From positions 1 through 49,644 of the forward strand of contig CAMYXL010000013.1 in NCBI GenBank assembly GCA_947303255.1: a stretch of DNA of 49,644 nt. The letters are read 5' to 3'. Under the pieces are notes generated by a model. The model was not told where the DNA came from and did no database searches. It was given only the letters and a program-made list of their open reading frames with translations. The DNA is from an uncultured Clostridia bacterium (GTDB taxonomy: Bacteria; Bacillota; Clostridia; Saccharofermentanales; Saccharofermentanaceae). Below are positions 16,826-25,569 of this stretch, piece after piece; position 1 is the first letter of the stretch, and the number at the start of each line of letters is the position of its first letter. The translations under genes and the position numbers were made by a program.

Positions 16826-18115
16826 ATGTCTAACGTAATGGAAAATCCGAAGGGCGGCTGCGTATTGGCCGGCATCAATTCGGTCCTCGGCGCGATCGAC
16901 CGTGTCTGCCCGATCTACCATTCGGGCCCGGGCTGCTGCATGCAGACCACCGCATCCGATCAGGGCCAGTCAGGTCACAAGAGCTCATGCTTCGTAAGCG
17001 CAGTCTCTATCCCTTCTTCCAACATGCTCGAGAAAGAAGTCGTCTTCGGCGGAACTTCCAAGCTTCGCTCGACCATCCAAGGCGCCATCGACATCATCGA
17101 CGCAGATGCATACTTTGTCCTTACAGGTTGTACGGCGGGCATCATCGGCGATGACATCGTAAGCGTAACGAGCGAGTTCTCCGAGAAAGGCATCCCTGTA
17201 TATCCGATAGAGACTCCGGGCTTTGCAGGTGACAGCAACCTGGGCTACGAGACGGTCTGGAACACGTTCATCGATCAGGTCATCGAGACCGGAGTTCCAA
17301 AAGACGACAAACTCGTCAACATATTCGGCATCATCCCGTATCACGATCCGTTCTGGAGCGGCGCACTTGAAGAGATCGACCGCATCTTAAGCGCTCTCGG
17401 TCTTAAGGTGAACACTTTCTTCACCAAAGGCCAGGGCATCGACACGATAAGAAAGTGCTCCGGTGCTGCCCTTAACATCGTCATCAGCCCATGGCTCTTC
17501 ACGGGTCCTGCAAAAAAGTTCGAGAAGAAATTCGGCGTTCCGTATATCCGAATCCCCGGAATGTTTGTCGGCGCTACCGACACTACAAGATTCGTAAGAT
17601 CAGTTGCTTCCGCACTGAACCTCGACGATGCCCTTGTGGAGAGCGTGATCGCCCGCGAAGAAAGATATGTCTATAACTATCTGGAGCAGGCCATCGGCGT
17701 CCTGAGCTGGAAGAGATTTGCAGTCGTTTCCGATGCAAATAATGCAATAGGTTTCACAAGATATCTGGCCAACGACTACAGCTTCACACCTGTGCTCGTC
17801 ATCATCTCCGAGCCGGTCTTCAGGCCAGAGGACAAAGAGCGCATCATAAAAGAGATCGAAGATCTGGAGTACGCGAGACCCCCTAAGGTGTTGTTCCTCA
17901 CCGATCAGTACGAGATCAACAAAGCCATCCGCGAGGAAGAGCAGGAGATCACGCTTCTTATCGGAAGCAGCAACGACAGGGAGATCGCCCTTGAGAAAGA
18001 TATCCAGTTTATCCTGGGTTCGTTCCCGATGAGCGAGAGACTCATATTCAACCGCACATACACAGGTTACCGCGGCAGCCTCACATTTACCGAGGACATC
18101 TATGACAACAACTGA
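16826..18115 (+). CDS. NifK-like subunit, pair 2
   Basis: 429-residue beta-type subunit with C12 (GGCVLAGINSV), C37/C38 (HSGPGCC) and C102 (VLTGCTAGIIGDD). The same short-K layout as pair 1 and a common C-terminal ending (DRSYVGYEGG there, NRTYTGYRGS here) show that the two K proteins are paralogues. GGGAGG ribosome binding site just before ATG 16826. Its last 14 bases overlap the acetyltransferase gene. Confidence 0.85.
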   Translation: MSNVMENPKGGCVLAGINSVLGAIDRVCPIYHSGPGCCMQTTASDQGQSGHKSSCFVSAVSIPSSNMLEKEVVFGGTSKLRSTIQGAIDIIDADAYFVLTGCTAGIIGDDIVSVTSEFSEKGIPVYPIETPGFAGDSNLGYETVWNTFIDQVIETGVPKDDKLVNIFGIIPYHDPFWSGALEEIDRILSALGLKVNTFFTKGQGIDTIRKCSGAALNIVISPWLFTGPAKKFEKKFGVPYIRIPGMFVGATDTTRFVRSVASALNLDDALVESVIAREERYVYNYLEQAIGVLSWKRFAVVSDANNAIGFTRYLANDYSFTPVLVIISEPVFRPEDKERIIKEIEDLEYARPPKVLFLTDQYEINKAIREEEQEITLLIGSSNDREIALEKDIQFILGSFPMSERLIFNRTYTGYRGSLTFTEDIYDNN

Positions 18116-18599
18116 TTACACCGTAAGACATGCTTTCCCGTGTGACGATCTTGATATCGCCGCACTTGAGAGCACGTGTTTTCCGAAGACCGAAGCAGCC
18201 TCAGGTAAGACCATCTCCGAGCGCGTCTGCGTCTATCCCGACAACTTCACCTTGGTGGAGTATAAAGGCGAGATCGTTGCTGTCGTGAACGGTCCCGTGA
18301 CTTACGAGAAGGATCTCACGGACGACATGTACTCCGATACGTCCTTCCATCACGATGACGGAACCTGGCAGATGATCTTCGGTGTCGAAACTCATCCTGA
18401 TCATCGTCGAAAAGGCGTCGCAGAGCTCGCCCTTCATTCGTTTCTCGAATATGCCCGATCTATAGGCTGCAAGGGTGCTGTTCTCACCTGCAAGGAAGAA
18501 CTCGTCCACTACTACGCCAAGTTCGGATTCATTAACGAAGGCATATCCTCGTCGACCCACGGCGGCGCAACCTGGTATCAGATGCGACTGATCTTTTAA
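18102..18599 (+). CDS. GNAT N-acetyltransferase coupled to the nif-like operon
   Basis: 165-residue acetyltransferase with motif A around FGVETHPDHRRKGVAELAL (the RRKGVA acetyl-CoA loop) and motif B YYAKFGFINEG. The DxxxIxxLE start resembles the arylalkylamine/amino-acid acetyltransferase-like subgroup. The 14-bp overlap with the K gene implies co-translation, so it probably acts in the same pathway. One possibility is acetylation of an S-substituted cysteine, as in Bacillus sulfur-salvage operons, but that is inference. Confidence 0.8.
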   Translation: MTTTDYTVRHAFPCDDLDIAALESTCFPKTEAASGKTISERVCVYPDNFTLVEYKGEIVAVVNGPVTYEKDLTDDMYSDTSFHHDDGTWQMIFGVETHPDHRRKGVAELALHSFLEYARSIGCKGAVLTCKEELVHYYAKFGFINEGISSSTHGGATWYQMRLIF

Positions 18600-18650
18600 T
18601 CCTTCCGTATCCTTTCTGATATAATGTTTTCGGAAAGGGAGGAAATGATA

Positions 18651-19199
18651 ATGAGAGCAAAAAGTATTCTTAGGATAATCGTGTATGTACTCATGATCCT
18701 CGTAGGACTTTACGCGATCGGGTTAAGCCTGTACAGGATGAATTTCGTTAATACCAAGCCATTGGTTCCGATACGTCAGTCCCAGGAAGGCGACCATGTT
18801 AAGGTAGAAGCCGTTCGACTGGTGGAAGTTATCGATAAGAAAGTAACAGCAACGGGAATTGGTATTAAACGTCACACCCATACTACATATTATAGTCTCG
18901 TGGAAATAAAAGATGTTGAGGGCGGATGCATGATCTATGAGACCACCATGGATCCGTATGATCAGAAATTTCCGAAAGAGATAGAAGGTGTCACTTATAA
19001 GCCTTTGTATGATATTGAGCAGAAGGCTTCCCAGGCTTTGGACTCGCATCCTGAAATGTCGCTTTACAGGTTCGAAATAAGGAACTACAAATATTCATCA
19101 AGAATGACGATCGTCGGTATTGTCTGTGTTGTCGTATTTGCGGCTTTTCTTGTTTTGGAGATTATAAGTGCAAGAAAAAAACGCGGGTACAATTATTGA
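18651..19199 (+). CDS. Two-segment membrane protein, unknown
   Basis: 182 residues: an N-terminal membrane segment (residues about 5-27), an extracytoplasmic region of about 120 residues with short beta-like stretches (HTTYYSLVEIKDVEGG) and a C-terminal segment before a basic tail (ARKKRG). ATG 18651 is chosen because GGGAGG lies 8 bases before it; ATGs at 18624 and 18645 are too far or too close. TATAAT at 18620-18625 gives it its own promoter. Not recognised. Confidence 0.6.
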   Translation: MRAKSILRIIVYVLMILVGLYAIGLSLYRMNFVNTKPLVPIRQSQEGDHVKVEAVRLVEVIDKKVTATGIGIKRHTHTTYYSLVEIKDVEGGCMIYETTMDPYDQKFPKEIEGVTYKPLYDIEQKASQALDSHPEMSLYRFEIRNYKYSSRMTIVGIVCVVVFAAFLVLEIISARKKRGYNY

Positions 19200-19221
19200 A
19201 TGAACATTATTGATAATCACG

Positions 19222-19261
19222 CAGACCATCCTCTTACTTTGAGGGTGGTCTGTTGTATAAT
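19222..19261 (+). promoter_or_regulatory. Hairpin and promoter before the Nudix gene
   Basis: CAGACCATCCTC (19222-19233) pairs with GAGGGTGGTCTG (19241-19252), a likely terminator for the upstream gene although the T-run is poor. TATAAT (19256-19261) follows at once, 27 bases before the Nudix start. Confidence 0.45.
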
Positions 19262-19288
19262 GGGTAAAAAGAAAAGAGGAATATATGT

Positions 19289-19765
19289 ATGCCTACAGTC
19301 GATCTCGGTAAAACAAATTGGAGCCAGTCCGTTGCAGGAGTCTGCATCAGGGACGGCAAAGTTCTTCTTGCGCGTCATACTTACGGAGCAGGAAGAGGGA
19401 TGCTCATTATCCCGGGCGGATATGTTGATTTCGGTGAGACACCGGAAGAGACTCTCGTGAGGGAATATAGAGAAGAGACCGGCATAACCGTTAAAGCGGG
19501 AAAACTTATAGGCATGAGATTCAGCGCAAAGGATTGGTATGCTGTTTTCGAGGCGGAGTATGTTGAAGGAGAAGCAAGGTCCGACAATGATGAAAACAGC
19601 GAGGTCATCTGGATGGATACGGATGAGGCGCTAAAAGATGAGACGGTTCCTGATCTTACTAAGAAGATGATCAGATGTGCCGTAGCGGGGGACGGATTTA
19701 AGCTGATCCCGTACGAGTCGAAGGCGCAGGGAAGGAATCTCTATACAACAGAACAGATCGGATGA
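19289..19765 (+). CDS. Nudix hydrolase
   Basis: 158-residue pyrophosphohydrolase with a complete Nudix box running from GGYVDFGE to REYREETGI, so it should be active, unlike the Nudix-like protein at 41022. The preceding IPGG and the SQSVAGVCIRDGKVLLARH start are typical of MutT/ADP-ribose-type enzymes. Substrate (NDP-sugar, ADP-ribose or oxidised nucleotide) cannot be told. RBS AGAGGA. Confidence 0.88.
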   Translation: MPTVDLGKTNWSQSVAGVCIRDGKVLLARHTYGAGRGMLIIPGGYVDFGETPEETLVREYREETGITVKAGKLIGMRFSAKDWYAVFEAEYVEGEARSDNDENSEVIWMDTDEALKDETVPDLTKKMIRCAVAGDGFKLIPYESKAQGRNLYTTEQIG

Positions 19766-19794
19766 GTTGGGTTTAAGAAGTTCGGAGGGTTTGT

Positions 19795-21432
19795 ATGACT
19801 CTTGTAAAAAGCCATGTGTGTGCCAGCTGCGGCGGTCAGCTCAAAGTTCACGAGGACCGTCAGCTCTATGAGTGCTCTTTTTGCGGAGCGACATATAACT
19901 ATGAATTCTTCCAGCTTCGAGATCTTCAGGAACTGGCCAATAGGTCACTGAAGGCGATGGAGTTTCCGTCTGCACTTAAGAAGTTTAAGTTTATCCTAAC
20001 GAAAGACCCGCATAACTTTGAAGGACTTCGAGGTCAGGTTTTGTGTGCCGCGAAAGTAAGATCTTTCGACTCGTTTGCGAACCTTACGACTTCATATAAG
20101 GGCGATCTGGAAAGTGTTGAGAAAGAGATTGTTTTCGCGAAGGAAAATGCACTTGAAGAAGATAAGAAGTTCTTTGAAAGATTCAGCGAGATGGTGAAGC
20201 TCGCGGATGAGTATAAGGAGATCACGGCCAAGGTCAAGGAATACGAGCGGGCGCTGAAACAGGAGGATGACAAAGTCAAAGAGATGGAGGCATATTCTCT
20301 GTTTGTCAGCAACGCCCCGTCAATCATCATAATGATCGCGATGGGAGTAGGTTCGTTGATCTTCAGACAAGTCTTGGGATTCGCTTTCTGGGTTGTCCTC
20401 TTAGTTTTTATTGTCCTGGGATTCGGAATATATATGATCGTGGCAACAAAGAGCAGGAAAAGGCAGCTCGCTCATCACAGGCAGATGAGGTCGGAGAATA
20501 AATCCAAGGCTGACGAGTATACTGCGAAAGCGAAAGAGTACAGGGAGAACATAGCTTCCATCTATAACGAACTTAAGGCCATGAAACCGGATGAGCCGGA
20601 ACAGGAGACGAAGGACGTCAAGGTATCTTCCGAGAAGATGCGTAAGGGTGCGTGCCCTAACTGCGGAGGCGAACTCATTATCAACCTCGACCGTAATGTA
20701 TATGAGTGCCTGTTCTGCGGAATGACTTTGGACTATGAATACGTGCGTGATGAGAATGTCTATACGTCTGCAATAAAGGCGATGAAGAACGATCAGTTCG
20801 CTGAGGCGGACGATCTGTTTGAGCGAATGCTTAAGGCTACTCCTTCTGATCCTAATGCGCTGCTCGGAAGGATCATGTGCGCAGGTAAGTTAAATAATGT
20901 GGGAACGTTCAGAAGCCTATGTAATGAGACGATCCTTCTGAATGTCATGAAGACCAGGACGCAGGAAGCGATCGATGCGACTGAGGGCGATGACAAAGAG
21001 TACTTCGGTAAGATCGCCGAGATTCTGGAGAACTACGAGAAGTACCGCACGGAGGCAAACAGGGAAAACTCCATTGATGCCAAGATAAGCAGTGTGAGAA
21101 AGGAACAGGAAACTTTTGAGATGTTTAAATCTACGGATGACAATCGGGCCTATTACTATGATACCAATGGCGAACTCAAGGATTTCGATATGAACGAATG
21201 GTATATTTTGAATTCCGACGGAGGCCAGTCTGACAGGGAGCGCATGGAGCGTGCGATGGGCAGAAGGGAGACGGCCAAGCTCCTGAATAACAAGATGGAT
21301 GAGGTGCGCCACCAGAAAGAGGAGCACTCGAAGGCTGCTTCGGTGTTCCGTAAGAGGATAGAGGAACTGTACGATGAGATGAGGCAGATAAGACCGCATC
21401 CGTTGTCGGAATTGGTGACGACCAAGGAATAA
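19795..21432 (+). CDS. Duplicated zinc-ribbon/helical repeat membrane protein
   Basis: 545 residues built as two homologous halves. Each starts with a zinc ribbon (C9, C12, C27, C30: CASCGG...YECSFCG; and C287, C290, C305, C308: CPNCGG...YECLFCG). Each goes on to a TPR-like helical module (SLKAMEFPSALKKFKFIL; AIKAMKNDQFAEADDLFERML) and charged coiled coil. Two membrane segments lie between the halves (about residues 173-222). Function unknown; the fold suggests a membrane scaffold or sensor. It starts 29 bp after the Nudix gene. Confidence 0.65.
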   Translation: MTLVKSHVCASCGGQLKVHEDRQLYECSFCGATYNYEFFQLRDLQELANRSLKAMEFPSALKKFKFILTKDPHNFEGLRGQVLCAAKVRSFDSFANLTTSYKGDLESVEKEIVFAKENALEEDKKFFERFSEMVKLADEYKEITAKVKEYERALKQEDDKVKEMEAYSLFVSNAPSIIIMIAMGVGSLIFRQVLGFAFWVVLLVFIVLGFGIYMIVATKSRKRQLAHHRQMRSENKSKADEYTAKAKEYRENIASIYNELKAMKPDEPEQETKDVKVSSEKMRKGACPNCGGELIINLDRNVYECLFCGMTLDYEYVRDENVYTSAIKAMKNDQFAEADDLFERMLKATPSDPNALLGRIMCAGKLNNVGTFRSLCNETILLNVMKTRTQEAIDATEGDDKEYFGKIAEILENYEKYRTEANRENSIDAKISSVRKEQETFEMFKSTDDNRAYYYDTNGELKDFDMNEWYILNSDGGQSDRERMERAMGRRETAKLLNNKMDEVRHQKEEHSKAASVFRKRIEELYDEMRQIRPHPLSELVTTKE

Positions 21433-21453
21433 TGACATTTGCTACGTACCCGT

Positions 21454-21682
21454 ACTAACCCGAATCTGTTTTTATGACGTTCGGGTTAGTGTTTTTCTAG
21501 GGGAAATCTGTGGCCGTACTAACCTAATCGCACAAATCGGGGTTGGGGGTTAGTATAATCCGGCGCAGTGTGATTTTTTATACTAACCTATTTAAGCAAA
21601 AACCTTGTTTAGGTTAGTACGAGCTCAAAAAATCGGCAAAAAAATACTAACCTCAAAGGCGGAAAATCGCTTTTGGGTTAGT
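21454..21682. repeat. Palindrome cluster 3: four 37-bp inverted repeats at 64-bp period
   Basis: Units at 21454-21490, 21518-21554, 21582-21618 and 21646-21682, each exactly 64 bp after the last. Stems show compensatory changes: ACTAACCCGAA with TTCGGGTTAGT (unit 1), ACTAACCT with AGGTTAGT (unit 3), and a long ACTAACCTCAAA...TTTTGGGTTAGT stem (unit 4). Unit 1 is 21 bp after the preceding stop. It fills the gap between converging genes ending at 21432 and 21772. Confidence 0.9.
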
Positions 21683-21722
21683 TTTGTTAGTATCGGAATG
21701 TATGGCATTTTGATTTTGAACA

Positions 21723-21750
21723 CAAAAACGCCCGCTCGGAGGCGGACGTT
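21723..21750 (-). terminator. Terminator of the iscS-iscU operon
   Basis: On the minus strand AACG-T-CCGC pairs with GCGG-G-CGTT (plus-strand 21727-21750), followed by TTTTTGTG. It lies 22 bp after the iscU stop. Confidence 0.75.
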
Positions 21751-21771
21751 ACGTATGCTTAAACTATTCGA

Positions 21772-22209
21772 TCAAGTTGTGTGACAACAGTGGTCGCAGG
21801 ACGGCTCGTCCGGGAAGATTGACTTGTCGTACTCGATACCGTTCTTGTCGTAGTAATCCTTTATAGCGGATTTGATCGCTTCCTCAGCAAGGACGGAGCA
21901 GTGGATCTTGTGAGCCGGAAGTCCGTCGAGGGCCTCGGTAACTGCCTTATTGGTGAGGGTCAGCGCCTCGGAGATCGGCTTGCCCTTGATGAGCTCTGTA
22001 GCCATTGAACTGGATGCGATGGCGCTGCCGCAGCCGAAAGTCTCGAACTTAACATCCGTGATGATGTCGTTCTCGATCTTAAGATAGATCTTCATGATGT
22101 CGCCGCAGACCGGGTTACCGACCTCGCCGACGCCGTCAGCATTGTCGATGGTGCCGACGTTTCTCGGATTTCTGAAATGATCCATTACTTTTTCACTATA
22201 TAAAGCCAT
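21772..22209 (-). CDS. iscU: IscU/NifU N-type Fe-S cluster scaffold
   Basis: 145-residue scaffold on which Fe-S clusters are assembled from cysteine-derived sulfur. The three ligand cysteines are in GNPVCGD (C35), FGCGSAIASSS (C60) and KIHCSVLAEEA (C104). An extra C-terminal tail, CDHCCH, is an added metal-binding possibility. Start ATG 22209 follows GGAGAA, 13 bp after iscS, so the two are one operon. Confidence 0.92.
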   Translation of the reverse strand: MALYSEKVMDHFRNPRNVGTIDNADGVGEVGNPVCGDIMKIYLKIENDIITDVKFETFGCGSAIASSSMATELIKGKPISEALTLTNKAVTEALDGLPAHKIHCSVLAEEAIKSAIKDYYDKNGIEYDKSIFPDEPSCDHCCHTT

Positions 22210-22222
22210 AATTATTCTCCTT

Positions 22223-23431
22223 TTACTTCTCGAAAACGTGTGGTCGCTTGCCCTCTGTGAGATCTCTCCAGAATGGGGACATATTGCGCAGGTAAGTAAC
22301 TACTTCAGTTACTGACTTGATGAGGTAATCAACATCTTCTTCAGTCGCGTCCTCCCCGAGCGAGAGTCTTAGTGATCCGTGAGCAACTTCGTGCGGACGG
22401 CCGATAGCCAAAAGCACGTGGCTAGGATCGAGTGATCCTGATGTACATGCTGAACCGGATGAAGCGGAGATTCCCTTGTCATCGAGAAGAAGGAGAAGTG
22501 ACTCGCCTTCGATACCTTCAAAGCAGAAGTTGACGTTACTCGGAAGTCTTGATGAAGCGTCGCCGTTGAGCTCTGAATAAGGGATCTTGTTAAGACCATC
22601 GATGAGCTTATTTCTGAGCGGGATTAGGTGAGCGGCTGTCTTGTCGATGTTATCGACTGCTTCCTTAAGCGCTGCAGCCATTCCTCTTATTGCAGGAACG
22701 TTCTCAGTGCCTGCACGCTTGCCACGCTCCTGTGCGCCGCCTTCGATGATGTTAGTTAAGATGATGCCCTTCTTGGCGTACAGAACGCCGCAGCCCTTAG
22801 GTCCGTGGAACTTGTGACCCGAGATGGACAGCATGTCGATGTTCTGGTCGACTACGTCGATATGAAGGTGACCTGCTGCCTGAACTGCGTCTGTGTGAAA
22901 CAGAACGCCTTTCTCGCGGCAGATGGCGCCGATCTCTTTTATCGGCTGGACTGTTCCGATCTCGTTATTGGCGTACATGATCGTTACGAGTGCAGTGTCA
23001 TCCTTGATGGCGTTACGGACGGCCTCCGGATCAACGATGCCTTTGCTGCCGACTTCGAGAAGAGTGATCTCGTAGCCTTCTTTCTCGAGCTTACTTAATG
23101 TATGAAGTACGGCGTGATGCTCGAACTTGGTGGAGATGATGTGCTTCTTGCCTTTCTTCGCACCGAGCACGGCTGCCGTTCTTATCGCCTGGTTGTCTGC
23201 CTCGCTGCCGCCTGAAGTAAAGTAGATCTCCTTAACTGAAGCGTTAAGCTGATCAGCCACGATCTGACGTGACTCCTCTAAGATCTCCTTGGCCTTCTGG
23301 CCGATGGTGTAAAGGCTCGACGGGTTGCCGTAGAATTCCGTCATGCACGGGAGCATCGCGTCGAGGGCGGTCTGGCTCATTTTTGTGGTCGCAGCATTGT
23401 CTGCGTAGATGTATCTGATGTTGTCTGCCAT
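22223..23431 (-). CDS. iscS: Cysteine desulfurase
   Basis: 402-residue PLP enzyme that takes sulfur from cysteine and passes it to IscU. PLP lysine K207 is in [10 protein letters not shown]. The catalytic cysteine C329 is in [16 protein letters not shown], in the longer mobile loop of the IscS/NifS class. RBS AGAGGAAA. The promoter carries a large dyad. It probably supplies Fe-S clusters to the NifB-, NifH- and DK-like proteins; no suf genes or iscR are in the window. NifS would be an equal name. Confidence 0.93.
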   Translation of the reverse strand: MADNIRYIYADNAATTKMSQTALDAMLPCMTEFYGNPSSLYTIGQKAKEILEESRQIVADQLNASVKEIYFTSGGSEADNQAIRTAAVLGAKKGKKHIISTKFEHHAVLHTLSKLEKEGYEITLLEVGSKGIVDPEAVRNAIKDDTALVTIMYANNEIGTVQPIKEIGAICREKGVLFHTDAVQAAGHLHIDVVDQNIDMLSISGHKFHGPKGCGVLYAKKGIILTNIIEGGAQERGKRAGTENVPAIRGMAAALKEAVDNIDKTAAHLIPLRNKLIDGLNKIPYSELNGDASSRLPSNVNFCFEGIEGESLLLLLDDKGISASSGSACTSGSLDPSHVLLAIGRPHEVAHGSLRLSLGEDATEEDVDYLIKSVTEVVTYLRNMSPFWRDLTEGKRPHVFEK

Positions 23432-23447
23432 TAGTGTTTCCTCTTAA

Positions 23448-23509
23448 ATCTATTTACCCACAGGTTAAGTAGGTAAATAGATAGTATCATCACCATTGAA
23501 TTTGGTCAA
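23448..23509 (-). promoter_or_regulatory. iscSU promoter with Rrf2-type operator
   Basis: On the minus strand TTGACC (plus 23504-23509), a 17-bp spacer and TACTAT (23481-23486) form a good sigma-A promoter. A dyad with perfect 11-bp arms, ATCTATTTACC (23448-23458) and GGTAAATAGAT (23472-23482), overlaps the -10 and start. Its centre has the 19-bp ACCCAC...AGTAGGT layout seen upstream of the cysteine/nif-like operon. This is the typical place of an IscR/Rrf2 repressor site. Confidence 0.78.
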
Positions 23510-23629
23510 TACTTTTCTCGAAAACGCATGTCATACGTCCCAAAGTGCAACTTGTACGGATTTGCCTTCACGCACCGCGGAAGTCTGGTAAGGTAAGCCC
23601 ATCAAACAAAACCAAGGAGAAAACGAAAA

Positions 23630-24580
23630 ATGAAAAAGGCAAAGATATTTGGAATCATTGGAGCAGTATTAGTGATCGGAGCTGTGGTAGGAACGGTACT
23701 CATGGGCAAGTACGTAGCTGACAGGATCCTTTATCAGAACAAAGACAACGACACTAAATCAAACAGCATCAAGCAGCTGGACAAATGGGGTTATGACATC
23801 AATAAGTTCATGGACGAACACGAAGGTTACGAGATAAGCGTGGAGGCGAAGGACGGCAATAAGGTGCCGGCGACTGTTTTCGAGAATGACAGTAATAAAT
23901 GGGTGATACTGGTTCATGGTGCTGGCGGCGACCGCGTGAGCACATATCCTCTTGCTGAGCAGTACCTGGAGGACGACTTCTCGGTCATCGCCATCGACCA
24001 GAGAGGCTCGGGCGACAACCCGGATCCGTGGGTGACTTTCGGGATCAACGAGAAGATGGATGTGGCAGCGATGGTAGAATACGCGAGGACTAAGCTCGGC
24101 GCAGACGAGGTCATCGTTCACGGACAGTCCATGGGCGCGCAGACAACGGCTCTTTATGCGAGTAGCGTCAAGGCAGGTGCAGTCGACGCTGCAGACGCGG
24201 TCATCTGTGACTCACCGGTTCCGGGAATGGAACTTCAGTTAAGGCTCGTTTTCGGCGACGGATTCGAGGGCGCGCATTCGTTTAGCACGAACTTCTTCAT
24301 CGCCACCAGCGGTAAGTACATGGACAAGGTCTACGACGTTGATATGGATGACGGCGACACCATCAAGATGGTTGCAACCGACGAGATCCCGACCATGATC
24401 ATCGTATCCGAGAAGGACGAAGTGTGCCTGCCTGAGTTGGTGGAGCAGGTTTATGATAATATAGGTACTGACAAAAAGGAGATCGCATATGTTAATAGCG
24501 CCCACATCGAGGGCATCATCGACGATCCGGACGGCTACATGGAGTCCGTGGAAGGTTTCCTTAATACATATGGTTTGTGA
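23630..24580 (+). CDS. Membrane-anchored alpha/beta hydrolase
   Basis: 316 residues. An N-terminal membrane anchor (residues 6-30) is followed by an alpha/beta hydrolase fold: oxyanion loop HGAGG (96-100), nucleophile elbow GQSMG (S167), acid in SEKDEV and histidine in NSAHIEG near the C-terminus, all in order. Substrate unknown; cell-surface esterase, lipase or peptidase are options. RBS AAGGAG. It is followed 9 bp later by the LytTR gene and may be its output or partner. Confidence 0.8.
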   Translation: MKKAKIFGIIGAVLVIGAVVGTVLMGKYVADRILYQNKDNDTKSNSIKQLDKWGYDINKFMDEHEGYEISVEAKDGNKVPATVFENDSNKWVILVHGAGGDRVSTYPLAEQYLEDDFSVIAIDQRGSGDNPDPWVTFGINEKMDVAAMVEYARTKLGADEVIVHGQSMGAQTTALYASSVKAGAVDAADAVICDSPVPGMELQLRLVFGDGFEGAHSFSTNFFIATSGKYMDKVYDVDMDDGDTIKMVATDEIPTMIIVSEKDEVCLPELVEQVYDNIGTDKKEIAYVNSAHIEGIIDDPDGYMESVEGFLNTYGL

Positions 24581-24589
24581 TGGTTTGGT

Positions 24590-25063
24590 ATGAAACTTAA
24601 TCTGACAGAAGACAAGAACATAAGGGAGGAGCATGTTGACATCTACTATGCCAAAATGCGTCCCGTCATAAAACAGCTGATCGACACGGTCAATTCCGAG
24701 CGCCCGACTCTCTCGGGCCGTCCTGCCGATGAGGACATGGACGACGGTGAGGCCGTAATGATCGATCCGAAGGAAGTTTATTATCTCGATCATATCGATC
24801 GAAAACTATTCGCATACACCAGGACCGGGTGCTATCGCCTTATGACGACCCTCAGTGCCTGCGAGGAGCAGCTCTGGAACTACGGATTCGTCCGCGTCTC
24901 CAAGTCCAACCTGGTGAACATCTATAAGATCCGGCAGCTTAAGCCCGACCTCAATATGAAGGTCTACGCCTCCTTTGATAACGGCGAGCGCATCTGCATC
25001 AACCGAAGCTACAAAAAGACCTTCAACGAATATCTCCAGCGAATGAGGAGGATATCACAATGA
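24590..25063 (+). CDS. LytTR-domain DNA-binding regulator
   Basis: 157 residues: a short N-terminal part (1-60) and a C-terminal LytTR domain (VYYLDHIDRKLFAYT...FVRVSKSNLVNIYKIRQLKP...GERICINRSYKKTF). There is no receiver domain, so it is not a standard response regulator. It overlaps the DUF3021 gene by 4 bp, the usual LytTR-DUF3021 pairing, where the membrane partner is thought to modulate the regulator. Confidence 0.87.
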   Translation: MKLNLTEDKNIREEHVDIYYAKMRPVIKQLIDTVNSERPTLSGRPADEDMDDGEAVMIDPKEVYYLDHIDRKLFAYTRTGCYRLMTTLSACEEQLWNYGFVRVSKSNLVNIYKIRQLKPDLNMKVYASFDNGERICINRSYKKTFNEYLQRMRRISQ

Positions 25064-25479
25064 GAGACATAAAAGAAATACTGATCGAGCTTTGCTGTTC
25101 ATACACGATCATTTCCGTCGGAGGCTCGATCTACAACCTCATCTTCGGAGGTCAGACCAACAACGTCAACGTCATCGTGATGTTCGTCTTCTGCACCATC
25201 GCGGTCTTCGTACTGTCGCTCCATAAGCTTCTGACCCGCTTTAGCCCGCTGTTCATGATCATCGTTCAGTATCTGGCAGCCATAGGACTTTGCACGCTCA
25301 TAGTATTTATCCTGAGCCGCATTGCCTATATTTCAAAGCGCGGCTGGATCGAATATCTGGTGTCCTTCACCATACCGTATATCATTGGCGCCGCGTTGTA
25401 CTACTACCGTGTTTTCGCGGACACCAAAAAGCAGGATGCCATCATTAAAGAGATCCAGCAGGCAGAAATCTCTGAATAA
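25060..25479 (+). CDS. DUF3021-type membrane partner of LytTR
   Basis: 139-residue protein with four membrane segments and a charged C-terminal tail (DTKKQDAIIKEIQQAE). Size, layout and ATGA overlap with a LytTR gene match DUF3021 family proteins. Probably controls the adjacent regulator. Confidence 0.75.
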   Translation: MRDIKEILIELCCSYTIISVGGSIYNLIFGGQTNNVNVIVMFVFCTIAVFVLSLHKLLTRFSPLFMIIVQYLAAIGLCTLIVFILSRIAYISKRGWIEYLVSFTIPYIIGAALYYYRVFADTKKQDAIIKEIQQAEISE

Positions 25480-25569
25480 TATGGGTTTTATTTTTCGAGG
25501 AAATCATTTATTATCCTAATTGGGAATGATGAATTGAGAAAAGAATAAATCCAATAAGGAGATAGAAAC

